64,000 nucleotides of DNA from Chitinophagaceae bacterium (GCA_024508725.1 JANINS010000003.1:930001-994000), one strand, 5' to 3'; counted from the first letter of the stretch, positions 51,201-59,950 are shown. Notes: generated by a model from the sequence alone, not told the origin. Program-made: numbers and translations.

Positions 51201-52905
51201 CAGTACCTGTTAATGTTTTTGTACCACCAGTTGCAGTTGATAAATTATTAAATGTAAATGCAGGTATATTTTGAGACCCGGTACCGTTAAAAGATACAGT
51301 AGATCCTGTAACAGTATAAGTATTGGTGCCGTTGGTAAAAACCTGTGCTACACCAATGGTACCTGAGCTTGCTAATGTTCTGCTTCCGTTACCTGAGCTT
51401 GTTAGATTAGCATAGTTCTGAGCTGCTATTGTTTGCGATTGGTTAGATGCATATTCAACGATAGTTCCAGATGCAATATTTACCGTACTAAACGCTGGAA
51501 AAGAAGTTCCGGTAGTTGTACTTCCCAATTTAAAAGTGCCTGAAGTTAAATTTAATATGCCGGTAGATGTTAATTGAAACCCTCCATCGTTTAATACGCT
51601 ATTCGATACTTCATCGCCAATAGTTATGTTGGCAACAGTTCTTGCAGCATGTAGGGTAACACCATTACTGTTATTGACCATGAGGGTTGCAGGTCCATTT
51701 GTTGAAGGGAATTCTATGTTAGTTGAAGTTTGTGAACCACTACCCTTGTACTCTAAAATTCCTGAAGCACCAAAGCGAAGCGTTCCTGTTATTGCAGCAG
51801 CAGTTCCCTGTAATGAGAGTGTCCCGTTTACAGTTGTGGTTGTGGTGATCGTTTTGTTACCAGAACCTGACAAGGTTAAGTTATTGTAGGTTTTAGCAGC
51901 TACAGTTTGAATTCCCGCACGATCATAATCTACTGTTCCACCTATAGTTGCTGTGCCCCAGGGAAATGAGGCAGCTCCACACAAATACGTTCCAGAGGTA
52001 ATAGTAAGTGTTGTTGCTGTTGAAATACTAAAACCTGCATCATCAAAAATGCTGTTTGCAGTAACGTCTCCTATAGTCAAAGCAGTTACAGTTGCAGCTG
52101 CATTGAGTGCAGCTCCTATAGCATTATTTACTTTTAGGTTCCTATACGTGGTTCCCAAAATAGATTGAGGCGAAGTCCCATTGTAATTTACTGTGGCTCC
52201 GGTACCTGTCAATGTTCTTGTAAAAGTTCCGGTAGAAGTTCCCCACGGATTAGCTCCGCTTAAGTTTAACGTAGGGTTTGTATTTCCCATTGTTAATGTA
52301 GCGGTATTATCTCCCACCTCACTCAAAGCATAAATCTGACCTCCTACGTTGATTGTTCCACTAGTAAAAGTCAAAGTAGAATTAGACAGCCTGTTAGTTC
52401 CTTTCCAACCATAAAAAATCATGTTGTTAGCCACTGTTAGAGTTGCGGTAGTGAACGTTACTGTCATAGTAGCGTTAGAAGACGGAGAAACATCTACAGT
52501 ACTACCAAGATAAAAATTATTGCATGATATACTGCCAGGACCTGTTAATGCGTTGGCATGATTTGCAGCTGGATCAGACTCGTATTTAAAATCTCCACTG
52601 ACTGATAAGTTAATTCCCGAATTTACAGTAAGGTTAGTGTTATTATTCGTTATTTTTACTGTGATTGAAGCACATGCCGCATTAGCTGTTACTGTTACAT
52701 CATAACCATTTTCCATGATAACAAAATCACCTGCTACAGGAAAAACTCCTGCAGCTACAGCGTTGCCGCCAGATGTCAATGACCATGTAGCATTGGAGTT
52801 CCAGTTTCCTGAAGCTCGGGTATAATAAGTTGCTCCATAAACATTACTTTCAAAAAGTAAAGCCGTGGTAAGAAGAAAAATGAAGATTTTAAGACCGCTT
52901 TTCAT
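48211..52905 (-). CDS. Giant T9SS cargo protein with beta-helix-like repeats and type A sorting tail
   Basis: About 1564 residues from ATG at 52905 (MKSGLKIFIFLLTTALLF, a signal peptide); an ATG at 52953 adds 16 unlikely residues. The N-terminal ~1000 residues are Thr/Ser/Asn-rich with many short repeats of the type YNNLTLSGSGNKT and ATVTALTIGDV, as in pectate-lyase-like beta-helices or autotransporter-like passengers. A later globular part (~1010-1440) includes VERYVKNKTARRYIFLASPV. An Fn3-like segment (SWKVAYEQNVQDYSVERS) leads to the T9SS type A domain (VYPNPAKDNLQVQVSN ... LATGMYVISI). Likely a surface protein co-located with the small cluster. Confidence 0.87.
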   Translation of the reverse strand: MKSGLKIFIFLLTTALLFESNVYGATYYTRASGNWNSNATWSLTSGGNAVAAGVFPVAGDFVIMENGYDVTVTANAACASITVKITNNNTNLTVNSGINLSVSGDFKYESDPAANHANALTGPGSISCNNFYLGSTVDVSPSSNATMTVTFTTATLTVANNMIFYGWKGTNRLSNSTLTFTSGTINVGGQIYALSEVGDNTATLTMGNTNPTLNLSGANPWGTSTGTFTRTLTGTGATVNYNGTSPQSILGTTYRNLKVNNAIGAALNAAATVTALTIGDVTANSIFDDAGFSISTATTLTITSGTYLCGAASFPWGTATIGGTVDYDRAGIQTVAAKTYNNLTLSGSGNKTITTTTTVNGTLSLQGTAAAITGTLRFGASGILEYKGSGSQTSTNIEFPSTNGPATLMVNNSNGVTLHAARTVANITIGDEVSNSVLNDGGFQLTSTGILNLTSGTFKLGSTTTGTSFPAFSTVNIASGTIVEYASNQSQTIAAQNYANLTSSGNGSRTLASSGTIGVAQVFTNGTNTYTVTGSTVSFNGTGSQNIPAFTFNNLSTATGGTKTLTGTVTVNTVVAVGASSTLDLSSQTLTLAGSGTPLVINGTFTASTSTINFTSTSATNIAGATYNNINLSGSNTKTAQGAISVNGLLTIASGVTFDLGTNTLSGATLTTSGTGILKTSNTGNTPIPSGRNWTMDVQFVASSNQNVPAGTYSKTLSIQGSNTAKLMNGNITVNTLDLTSGSIVLNDINGTPYTLTVTSQIIRAISGGTIDGVNDGVLEFANNAALLDIPQGTFGVGGINNMKISGGRTVRLASDYNGNLSLETLTTTGAGSYFDMNGYTLTITNSVSMSSGNGITGSLKGGSAPITGSSLIIGGVANQANIGTLYFDQTTPDVTNSFYNLTIGTTGGGSVTLGNKMNIRNTLQPPTSGTFTFNADSNLVIASRSTYTGRIAQINSGFSFGGKVIVERYVKNKTARRYIFLASPVDGISIRNGWQDDIFITSPASGGTACATDSTNGIPNKYNTNGYDATTRKLVTIFTYNQADKKWDSVITKSDSTYLQKGVGYRVYYRGSRGLNDANCSTMLESNSPIAPDSTIIDVDGTPTSGNVTVGVYGKGSNATYGYTLVGNPYPSELNFEVFQSDPSNSSIVSPTYWTHDPQSSSTTGYLSYNNNSVAGGASKTSGVITGANGKYIASGQAFFVQSALSGNANAGSITFKETHKSSSQQLGVFRNANTPLTWESRIRIGFLEADSTAVDDVLVRFSDEASVTKAPSDFWDAPTLNATKYLGTIKSNRTFAIQTRPKNFVNDTVMVRIVSNTTGNHILSFSEFDDFTEAAQIILIDQFTGIKTDVRANKYYPFTITNSAASQGGRFLLVFRSKESVMPVSFMNISATQKQEGVEVSWKVAYEQNVQDYSVERSDNGRDFKVIATVLSKGNSNAPVAYTYIDLQPLNGKGYYRVKSNEKSGETKYTAVVMVNSSKETLISVYPNPAKDNLQVQVSNPEMYKRVTILVRNAQGKTVIQQTAATVNGKVSINVSSLATGMYVISIINDKGESLMDKFVKQ

Positions 52906-53278
52906 AGTCGGGGGTGATTTAACTATCAATTTGACAACAAAGAACCCCAACATTTATCGCTTATCTTACCACGAAATCATCAGTAAATACAACAAATTCA
53001 TCTAAGTCTCACCCAGGGAAGATGGCTGATAATTATATTCGACGCAAGATCCACAAAATCACTCCTGCGTTAAAGGCTTTCGTTATAATTAATTTGCCAT
53101 AGAATCTTTCTATTCAACACTCGTAGGTATTAATTCGAATTTTAATAAGGACATTATAGAGACCTTATAGGAATGTTATAGAGACCTTATAGGGACTTGT
53201 ATCTATGAAGCAAAGCGTCCAACTGCCCGGTAGCCAGTCGTAATAATTGTATGCCGTGTCGTATTAGTTGTTTGGTAA
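52906..53278. other. 373-bp spacer carrying a phased hexamer array
   Basis: Upstream region of the giant gene at 52905 and downstream of the E1 gene. Apart from the TTATAG array (53154-53192) I see no gene, and no clear promoter box on the minus strand. Confidence 0.5.
53154..53192. repeat. Four TTATAG hexamers at exact 11-bp spacing
   Basis: TTATAG begins at 53154, 53165, 53176 and 53187, separated by AGACC, GAATG and AGACC. The 18-bp unit TTATAGAGACCTTATAGG is thus exactly repeated with a 22-bp period. The spacing of one helical turn is typical of direct repeats bound by OmpR/PhoB-type regulators on one DNA face. It lies about 250-290 bp upstream of the giant gene start at 52905. Confidence 0.75.
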
Positions 53279-55270
53279 TCAATAGTTTATTAGCTTAAGT
53301 ATAGTCGCTTCTAACTTATTCTTCGCCATAAAAGCTTTCTCTAATTCAATATTAAACGGTACAGGTGTATCCATTGAAGCACACCTCATAACGGGAGCAT
53401 CTAATAATTCAAAACAGTGTTCAGATATCCATGCACTTATTTCTCCACCAATGCCGCCGATCAATGTGTCTTCATGCAACAAAAGCACTTTACCCGTCCT
53501 GGCTACAGCAGCTCTGATCGAATCATAGTCGAGCGGAAGTAATGTTCGCAGGTCTAAAATATGCAATGAAGCATCGGTTTGTTGCTGATACTCTAAAGCC
53601 CAGTGAACACCACTTCCATAAGTAATGATCGTAATATCTTCTCCTTCTCTTATTACGTTAGCCTTTCCGATCTCCACTTCATAAAACTCAGATGGCACCA
53701 CGCCACTGATGCTTCTGTATAAAGCTTTGTGTTCAAAGAACATTACGGGATTGGGATCATTAAAAGCTGCGATCAGTAATCCTTTTGCATCATACGGAGT
53801 AGATGGATACACCACCTTCAACCCAGGAGTATGTACAAACCAGGCTTCATTACTCTGACTATGAAACGGACCTGCTCCAACTCCACCACCCGTGGGCATT
53901 CTTACCACAACATCTGCATTTTGTCCCCAGCGATAATGGATCTTAGCCAGGTTATTAATGATCTGGTTGAAGCCTACCGTAACAAAATCAGCGAACTGCA
54001 TTTCCATCATGCTCTTAAAACCTTCCAGGCTTAACCCAAGAGCAGAACCAACGATGGCACTTTCGCAAAGCGGTGTGTTTCTAACTCTTTCCTTTCCATA
54101 TTTCTGAACAAACCCTTCGGTGATCTTGAAAGCACCACCATATTCAGCAATATCCTGTCCCATTAAAACAAGATTATTATGAGCCTGCATGGATTGATCA
54201 AGCCCTTCTTTTATCGCATCAATAAAACGAATTTCAGTGCTTGAATCTCTCTCGGCTGTTGCGGTCAACGGTCGACGGTCAACGGTCAACCTTTCTGCAT
54301 ACACGTCTCTCAACTCCTCATCAACATCTGGCTTTATCGCTTCTGCTTCGAAAGCAATCTTTAATTCTTCTTCAATGTATGTTTTGAACTCAGCTCTTAG
54401 CGATTCTACCTCTGAACTGCTCAACACTTTTTCTGAAAGAAGATACTCCTCATAATTCTTTATCGGGTCTTTCTCAGCCCAGGTGTCAAACAATTCTTTC
54501 GGTACATACTTTACACCACTCGCTTCTTCATGACCTCTCATTCTAAAAGTCATGCATTCGATCAAATACGGCTTTTGTTCCCTGATGCAGTAATCTCTCA
54601 CACCTTTAATCGTGTCGTACACATTCAGTACATTATTGCCATCGATCTTCACGCCTTGCATGCCATAACCTTTGGCCTTATCTACCAGGCTTTCGCAGCG
54701 ATATTGTTCATTCACCGGTGTACTCAATCCGTAACCGTTATTTTCTATAATGAATATCACCGGCAAATCCCACACTGCAGCAACGTTCAGTGCTTCATGA
54801 AAATCACCTTCACTTGTTCCACCATCTCCCGAAAATGCAAGTGAAACTTTATCCTGCTTCTGAAGTTTATATGCCAATGCCACACCATCAGCAATAGCCA
54901 GTTGCGGACCCAAATGAGAGATCATTCCGCAGATATGATGCTCTTTATTTCCAAAATGAAAACTTCTTTCTCTTCCCTTACTGTATCCATCTTTATTGCC
55001 CTGCCATTGCATAAATAATTTTCTCAGTGGCATTTTACGAGATGTGAACACACCAAGATTACGATGCAACGGCATGATCCATTCATCTTCCTGTAAAGCC
55101 AAAGTGCAACCAACAGAAATAGCTTCCTGCCCAATTCCGCTGAACCATTTACTGATCCTGCCCTGCCGCAACAACAGCAGCATCTTTTCTTCGATCATTC
55201 TTGGAAGCAGTAAATTCCGGTAAATATGTACCAGCTCGTCGTTAGATAAATGCTTTCGATCAAATTGCAT
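53279..55270 (-). CDS. Fused alpha/beta E1 component of a 2-oxoacid dehydrogenase (branched-chain type)
   Basis: 663 residues. Residues ~1-310 are the E1-alpha half with the TPP motif (SGDGGTSEGDFHEALNVAAVW ... NNGYGLSTP); ~345-663 are E1-beta (MGQDIAEYGGAFKITEGF, TPLCESAIVGSALGLSLEG, MPTGGGVGAGPFHSQSNEAW). It decarboxylates branched-chain 2-oxoacids or pyruvate and passes the acyl group to a lipoyl E2, which is not in this window. The linker contains a heptamer repeat encoding LTVDRRPLTATA. Single-gene alpha/beta fusion is common in Bacteroidota. Confidence 0.92.
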   Translation of the reverse strand: MQFDRKHLSNDELVHIYRNLLLPRMIEEKMLLLLRQGRISKWFSGIGQEAISVGCTLALQEDEWIMPLHRNLGVFTSRKMPLRKLFMQWQGNKDGYSKGRERSFHFGNKEHHICGMISHLGPQLAIADGVALAYKLQKQDKVSLAFSGDGGTSEGDFHEALNVAAVWDLPVIFIIENNGYGLSTPVNEQYRCESLVDKAKGYGMQGVKIDGNNVLNVYDTIKGVRDYCIREQKPYLIECMTFRMRGHEEASGVKYVPKELFDTWAEKDPIKNYEEYLLSEKVLSSSEVESLRAEFKTYIEEELKIAFEAEAIKPDVDEELRDVYAERLTVDRRPLTATAERDSSTEIRFIDAIKEGLDQSMQAHNNLVLMGQDIAEYGGAFKITEGFVQKYGKERVRNTPLCESAIVGSALGLSLEGFKSMMEMQFADFVTVGFNQIINNLAKIHYRWGQNADVVVRMPTGGGVGAGPFHSQSNEAWFVHTPGLKVVYPSTPYDAKGLLIAAFNDPNPVMFFEHKALYRSISGVVPSEFYEVEIGKANVIREGEDITIITYGSGVHWALEYQQQTDASLHILDLRTLLPLDYDSIRAAVARTGKVLLLHEDTLIGGIGGEISAWISEHCFELLDAPVMRCASMDTPVPFNIELEKAFMAKNKLEATILKLINY
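54263..54290. repeat. Four tandem GGTCAAC heptamers inside the E1 linker
   Basis: GGTCAAC-GGTCGAC-GGTCAAC-GGTCAAC on the plus strand (GTTGACC on the coding strand). It falls exactly between the alpha and beta halves of the E1 protein, where length change is tolerated. The repeat is 28 bp long, so it adds a non-integral number of codons unless balanced by neighbouring bases. Confidence 0.75.
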
Positions 55271-55330
55271 TGTGCTAAGATATGACAGGTCATGTTATTG
55301 CACCAGCCTAAGTATTTCATGGCAACGCCG

Positions 55331-55399
55331 GTTGTGTCACTCACTTGTACGTTCAGCGCTTTGTTCAGCAGGGTGATGCAGTACAAGAGTGCGACGCAA
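55331..55399. repeat. Imperfect palindromic (REP-like) element
   Basis: Arms of 19 bp at 55331-55349 and 55381-55399 match in inverted orientation at about 15 of 19 positions around a ~30-bp loop. The right arm, GTACAAGAGTGCGACGCAA, recurs exactly at 28422-28440 in the opposite strand. It lies between the divergent E1 and outer-membrane genes. Confidence 0.6.
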
Positions 55400-55504
55400 G
55401 TAAAGCTAAATAGTAGTACTAGCCCCTGCTCAATACTTATCATTCTTTAACACTGGTTAACCTTACTGTTACGTTGGTTAACTGCATTTGCATGTATCCG
55501 AAAA

Positions 55505-55512
55505 TAGTTTTG
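55505..55512 (+). promoter_or_regulatory. -7 box of the outer-membrane protein gene
   Basis: TAGTTTTG fits TAnnTTTG and lies 20 bp before the ATG at 55533. The nearest upstream TTTG (55487-55490) gives only a 14-bp spacer, shorter than usual. Confidence 0.35.
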
Positions 55513-55532
55513 ATGCTACTAAAACAATATAC

Positions 55533-58322
55533 ATGCAAAGGATCATTATGCTGCTTATGGTACTCATCTCTTTATCAGCAGCAGCACAAACATCTACCAT
55601 CAAAGGAAAAGTTTTTGATACTGCTTCCAAAAAAGGCCTGGCTTATGCTACCATCTCTTTGGTAAAGGCAAAAGACTCAACCTTAGTGAGCTTCTCAAAA
55701 GCAGATTCGTCAGGAAACTTTTCGCTTAAAGGCATATCGCATGGAGAATATCTGATCTCTACTTCTTACGTTGGCTTCGTTCCTGTTTGGAAACCCGTTA
55801 CTGCAAATAAAGAGATAATTGAGATGGGTAATATCGATATGACGGATGTGAAGTTTGCCGATGAAGTGGTGGTGAGATCTAAAAGACCTCCGGTTACCAT
55901 GAACGGCGATACACTTGAATTCAATACGGAGAATTTTAAAACTGCTCCGAATGCTGTTGTTGAAGATATGCTGAAGAAAATGCCTGGGGTTACTGTTGAT
56001 AGTGACGGAACAGTTAGAATAAACGGTCAGCGTGTAAACCGGGTATTGGTGAATGGAAAAGAATTTTTTACCGGTGATCCCAAACTTGCTACTAAAAACC
56101 TGAGTGCTGATGCGGTGGATAAGGTACAGATATTCGATAAAAAAAGTGACCAGGCAGAATTCACAGGTGTAGATGATGGCAACTCGCAAAAAGCCATCAA
56201 TCTAAAGCTGAAGAAAGACCGAAACAAATCAATATTCGGCAGAGCAACAGCAGGTGCCGGTACAAATGCAAGGTATGATGCACAGGCAAACATCAATAAG
56301 TTTAATGGTAACCAGCAGATATCTTTTCTTGGTATGGGCAACAATACAAACAGACAAGGTTTTTCCATGTCAGACATTCTGAACTTCACCGGTGAAATGG
56401 CAAGAGGAATGAGAGGTGGTGGTGGAATGGTTATCAGAACAAGTACTGTACCTGATGACAATGGATTACCTGTTACAGGACTTGGACAAAACCAGCAAGG
56501 TGTAGCGCAAACTTTTGCAGGCGGCATAAATTATAATGATGCATGGAGCAAAAGAACAGATATTAATGCAAGTTTGCTTGCCAGCGATATTGATCTGAAT
56601 ACAAAGCGAACAACAAACAGACAATATTTATTTCCCGGAAATAACTACAATTACTTTTCTCAATCGCAAGCGAAGAAGATCGTTCAACAACAAAGAGCAA
56701 ACTTTGCAATCGATCAAAAACTCGATAGCCTTACTTCTATAAAGATCACGCCACAACTAACTTATCAACGCAATAAGAATAACAGTTACAGCAATTATTG
56801 GTCTGAAACACTTACCGGTGTAAAACTGAATGAGGGTTATAACCACAATGAATCTGTTTCCAATGCAACAAACTTTACAACAAACGCTTTGTTCAAAAAG
56901 AAGTTTGCAAAGAAGGGAAGAACGTTTTCTGCAAATATTGATCTGCAGTACAATCATAGCGAACAAAGTGGAACACAAAATTCATTCTACAGTACATACA
57001 TTGGTTCAACTAAAAAAGATTCAATCCTAAACCAAAGAAACCTGGTAGATGCAACCACTAAAACTTATGGAGCCAATATCACTTACACAGAACCGATCGA
57101 CAAGCGTTCTTTGATAGAGATAAATGGAGTTTATAATAAGAACTGGGGTGGAAGCGATAGAAGTATTTACGACTTCAACACTGGTTCGGGAAAACATGAT
57201 GTGATGAATGCTGCACTGAGTAATTCATTCAGCAGTAATTATGTGTATCGTGGTGGTGGTTTGCATTACAGAACCAATCGTACCAAATTCAACTTCACAG
57301 TTGGCGGCACATTGCAAAATGCGGATCTCAAAGGAATAAACAAGACAACAGGTTCTGCAGTTGAGCAGGAATTCACAGATGTACTTCCGGATGCTTCTTT
57401 TCAATGGAAATTCAGCCAATACAGCAATCTTAGTTTCGCTTACAATACAAATACGCAACAGCCAAGTGTTCGTCAACTGCAACCTGTAGCCGATGTAAGT
57501 GATCCATTGAATATTAGCTTAGGTAATCCTGATCTGAAAAGATCATACAACCACAATGTGAATCTTACTTATTTCGCTGCCGATCCACTCAGAGGAAAGA
57601 ATCTTTTCGCCTTTGCAGCTTTGAATATTACGGATGATGCTATTGTAAATAGTGAAGACATTAAGCCGGGAGCTATCAGGGAATCGAAACCTGTGAATGC
57701 CAGTGGTGTGATCAATGCTTTCAGCAGCATCAACAAAGGTTTCCAGGTAAAGAAACTTAGATCAAGGTTTGAACTTTCCCTGGGCTATAGTTATTTCAGG
57801 AATGTCTCTTTCATCAATCAACAAAAGAATGCCATTGAGAACAGCAGCATCAGTCCTGCAATAAGATGGACATTTGGCATCGATAACAAGATCGACATTT
57901 TTGCAGCTGCAAGGCTCAATATCAGCAAAGCAAAATATTCTTTGCAACCCATACTCAACTCCAATTATTTACAGCAGGTGTACAACCTGGAGATGACTAA
58001 CTATCTGCCTTTAGGTTTGGTATTGAACAATACTTTGAATTACACTAAGAACTCCGGCAGAGCTGATGGCTTTAATATTGGCATCCCGTTCTGGAATGCA
58101 TCTCTGGCAAAATCATTTATGAAGAATAAACGTGCAGAAGTAAAGATCAGCGTAGCCGATATACTTAACAAGAACATTGGTGTTACACGTAATGCCAACC
58201 AGAATTACATTGAAGATCTTCAATACAATGTATTGAGAAGGTATAGCATGCTTTCGTTCACTTACTCAATTAATAAAAGTGGCTTGAATACAGGACCACG
58301 TGCTGTGATCAGATCATTCTAG
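55533..58322 (+). CDS. TonB-receptor-like outer-membrane beta-barrel protein
   Basis: About 929 residues from ATG at 55533, which opens a signal peptide (MQRIIMLLMVLISLSAAAQ). A carboxypeptidase-regulatory-like domain (IKGKVFDTASKKGLAYATISL, ~25-105) is followed by a plug-like domain (PNAVVEDMLKKMPGVTVDSDGTV, ~140-220) and a long beta-barrel ending with alternating aromatic residues. This is the OMP_b-brl_3 group, often paired with GLPGLI proteins; such a gene lies just beyond (59114-59923). Substrate unknown. Confidence 0.88.
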   Translation: MQRIIMLLMVLISLSAAAQTSTIKGKVFDTASKKGLAYATISLVKAKDSTLVSFSKADSSGNFSLKGISHGEYLISTSYVGFVPVWKPVTANKEIIEMGNIDMTDVKFADEVVVRSKRPPVTMNGDTLEFNTENFKTAPNAVVEDMLKKMPGVTVDSDGTVRINGQRVNRVLVNGKEFFTGDPKLATKNLSADAVDKVQIFDKKSDQAEFTGVDDGNSQKAINLKLKKDRNKSIFGRATAGAGTNARYDAQANINKFNGNQQISFLGMGNNTNRQGFSMSDILNFTGEMARGMRGGGGMVIRTSTVPDDNGLPVTGLGQNQQGVAQTFAGGINYNDAWSKRTDINASLLASDIDLNTKRTTNRQYLFPGNNYNYFSQSQAKKIVQQQRANFAIDQKLDSLTSIKITPQLTYQRNKNNSYSNYWSETLTGVKLNEGYNHNESVSNATNFTTNALFKKKFAKKGRTFSANIDLQYNHSEQSGTQNSFYSTYIGSTKKDSILNQRNLVDATTKTYGANITYTEPIDKRSLIEINGVYNKNWGGSDRSIYDFNTGSGKHDVMNAALSNSFSSNYVYRGGGLHYRTNRTKFNFTVGGTLQNADLKGINKTTGSAVEQEFTDVLPDASFQWKFSQYSNLSFAYNTNTQQPSVRQLQPVADVSDPLNISLGNPDLKRSYNHNVNLTYFAADPLRGKNLFAFAALNITDDAIVNSEDIKPGAIRESKPVNASGVINAFSSINKGFQVKKLRSRFELSLGYSYFRNVSFINQQKNAIENSSISPAIRWTFGIDNKIDIFAAARLNISKAKYSLQPILNSNYLQQVYNLEMTNYLPLGLVLNNTLNYTKNSGRADGFNIGIPFWNASLAKSFMKNKRAEVKISVADILNKNIGVTRNANQNYIEDLQYNVLRRYSMLSFTYSINKSGLNTGPRAVIRSF

Positions 58323-58358
58323 ACAAGTGTAAAAAAGATTGATAGCCACCTAAAATGC

Positions 58359-58390
58359 AATTTCCCGCTGGATAGCGGGAAATTTTGTTT
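58359..58390 (+). terminator. Terminator after the outer-membrane protein gene
   Basis: A perfect 11-bp stem (AATTTCCCGCT / AGCGGGAAATT) with a GGAT loop and a T-rich tail (TTGTTTT). It probably also stops the convergent receiver gene. Confidence 0.8.
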
Positions 58391-58422
58391 TCGATAGGGA
58401 TTCATGATGAATAAGTACGTTA

Positions 58423-58821
58423 TCAGGCAACAGCGCTGTAAATATTTTTTAGCTGGCTGGCAGTAATAGGCTTCGTGAGATAATCATACACCGGGTCAAG
58501 CGATTTTGCTTTCTCCACATCTGATTTATCAACCGATGAGCTCACTACAAAAAGAGTGATGCTCTTTGACATGGCAGGCTGGATCTTTTTAAACTCTTCT
58601 ATAAATTCCCAACCATTCATCACCGGCATATTGATATCGAGGAAGATCACATCCGGTAATGCATCTTCATCTTTATGGTTTTGACTAAAAAATTCGATTG
58701 CCTCCTGCCCATTCTTAAATTCCAATACTTTATCTGAGAGATTGTTTAATTCAATCACCTTCTTAACGCTAAATAAATAAATCTCGTCATCGTCTATTAT
58801 ACATGTGATCTTCTGCGCCAT
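58423..58821 (-). CDS. Single-domain response regulator (CheY-like)
   Basis: About 132 residues from ATG at 58821 (MAQKITCIIDDDEIYLF). Acidic pocket DDDE, phospho-acceptor Asp in VIFLDINMPVMNGWEF, switch Ser in LFVVSSSVDK and Lys in YDYLTKPI. There is no output domain, so it acts through a partner protein. The ATP-less PAS/HisKA protein at 13470-14657 is of a type that could exchange phosphate with such receivers, but no link is shown. Confidence 0.9.
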   Translation of the reverse strand: MAQKITCIIDDDEIYLFSVKKVIELNNLSDKVLEFKNGQEAIEFFSQNHKDEDALPDVIFLDINMPVMNGWEFIEEFKKIQPAMSKSITLFVVSSSVDKSDVEKAKSLDPVYDYLTKPITASQLKNIYSAVA

Positions 58822-59068
58822 ATCTGTAATGAACATCGTAATTATGTTACAGCTGTTCTCAGCCTGTTTATGAAATTAGTTCGGCAGTCAAAGCTGCATG
58901 TGGTGTTAGACAGAGAAAGCAACAGTATAATCGGGCTTTGGTCCTAATCGCTCCGATGATAGGCAGCTAAAGTAGTTCTATACGGTTATCAGCCTGCTGA
59001 CATGAGGAATTCGTTATAAAAAAAGACGCTAAGCTGCAATAGTTCGCATTGGTTCCGGAGAACTCACC

Positions 59069-59094
59069 ATAAAAAAGCCTTGCAAAGCAAGGCT
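59069..59094 (-). terminator. Terminator of the GLPGLI gene
   Basis: An 8-bp stem (AGCCTTGC / GCAAGGCT) with an AAA loop at 59076-59094, followed on the minus strand by TTTTTT. It lies about 20 bp after the stop codon. Confidence 0.8.
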
Positions 59095-59113
59095 CTGAAA
59101 ATTGCATTACTCT

Positions 59114-59923
59114 TTAAAATCGCATCGTTCTCATTCCACCGCCATTGCCCATTAATTCTCTTTGCATATTCATGTACTCTTCACGGGTAACTTTTTTACC
59201 CTTCTTCGGCTCTTTAATATCTTTTTTTGAAACTTCTTTCTTTACTTCAACCGCAGAGAAAATAATAGCGCCGTTATCAATATTCAGTTCAAGTATTACC
59301 CCTGGCAACATTCCATAAGATTCTGGTCCTACAGGTGCAGTAATACCTTCTGCATACCAGGCTTCTACCTGTACCGGTTGGGGTTTGGGACGATTTGCCG
59401 TATCAGCCTGAGCATTACTGCTATTTCCATTCATAACCATCACTCTTGCTCCACCACCCATCATCATCGTTTCTGTACTGATCGCTTTTCGGCAGGTGTA
59501 ACCCATTATCTGTTTTGTTTCACTGGTAAGTTTCCAGTTTCTTGTACGGATGGTGTCTTCGATGATGTATGTTTTTGCACCTAAATCACTTGACTGAATA
59601 GATTTACCCTCAGCAAAATTCTTATACAATTCACCATTGTCACCAGGACCACCCATTCTCATCACAAACCTGTTTCCTCCACCTTCGCTCCCAGCTTCAG
59701 GCATTTCATCTTCAGGAACAGCTTTGTAAACAGATACACTATCACTGAAAAGTAATTGATGTTTGGTTGTTCTGAATTCAGGTATCATCGCTTTCACCTG
59801 TTCATCCTGTATTCTACGGTGCATGTTAATCTTTCTTTCATAAATGATCACACCCTCATGTAGCTGGGCAAAAAGAGTTGAACTGCTAAGCAGAAGTGAA
59901 GCCATGTAAACGATCTTCTTCAT
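59114..59923 (-). CDS. GLPGLI family secreted protein
   Basis: 269 residues with a signal peptide (1-19, ending LFAQ). The family's name motif is present as GMLPGVILELNID (~215-227), preceded by YTCRKAIS and VEAWYAEGI. An internal Met/Gly-rich stretch (TMMMGGGARVMVMNGN) and a Gly/Met-rich end are notable. GLPGLI proteins are periplasmic or surface proteins of unknown role, commonly encoded next to OMP_b-brl_3 barrels, as here. Divergent from the kinase at 60047. Confidence 0.9.
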   Translation of the reverse strand: MKKIVYMASLLLSSSTLFAQLHEGVIIYERKINMHRRIQDEQVKAMIPEFRTTKHQLLFSDSVSVYKAVPEDEMPEAGSEGGGNRFVMRMGGPGDNGELYKNFAEGKSIQSSDLGAKTYIIEDTIRTRNWKLTSETKQIMGYTCRKAISTETMMMGGGARVMVMNGNSSNAQADTANRPKPQPVQVEAWYAEGITAPVGPESYGMLPGVILELNIDNGAIIFSAVEVKKEVSKKDIKEPKKGKKVTREEYMNMQRELMGNGGGMRTMRF

Positions 59924-59942
59924 AAAACGGTTGTTTAGATAT

Positions 59943-59950
59943 CAAATCTA
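59943..59950 (-). promoter_or_regulatory. -7 box of the GLPGLI gene
   Basis: TAGATTTG on the minus strand fits TAnnTTTG and lies 19 bp before the ATG at 59923. No TTG was found at the usual distance upstream. Confidence 0.4.

Noticed and set aside
55195-55443. 82-codon minus-strand frame overlapping the start of the E1 gene
   Set aside because: It overlaps E1 out of frame and runs through the REP-like palindrome; the hydrophobic stretches look incidental.
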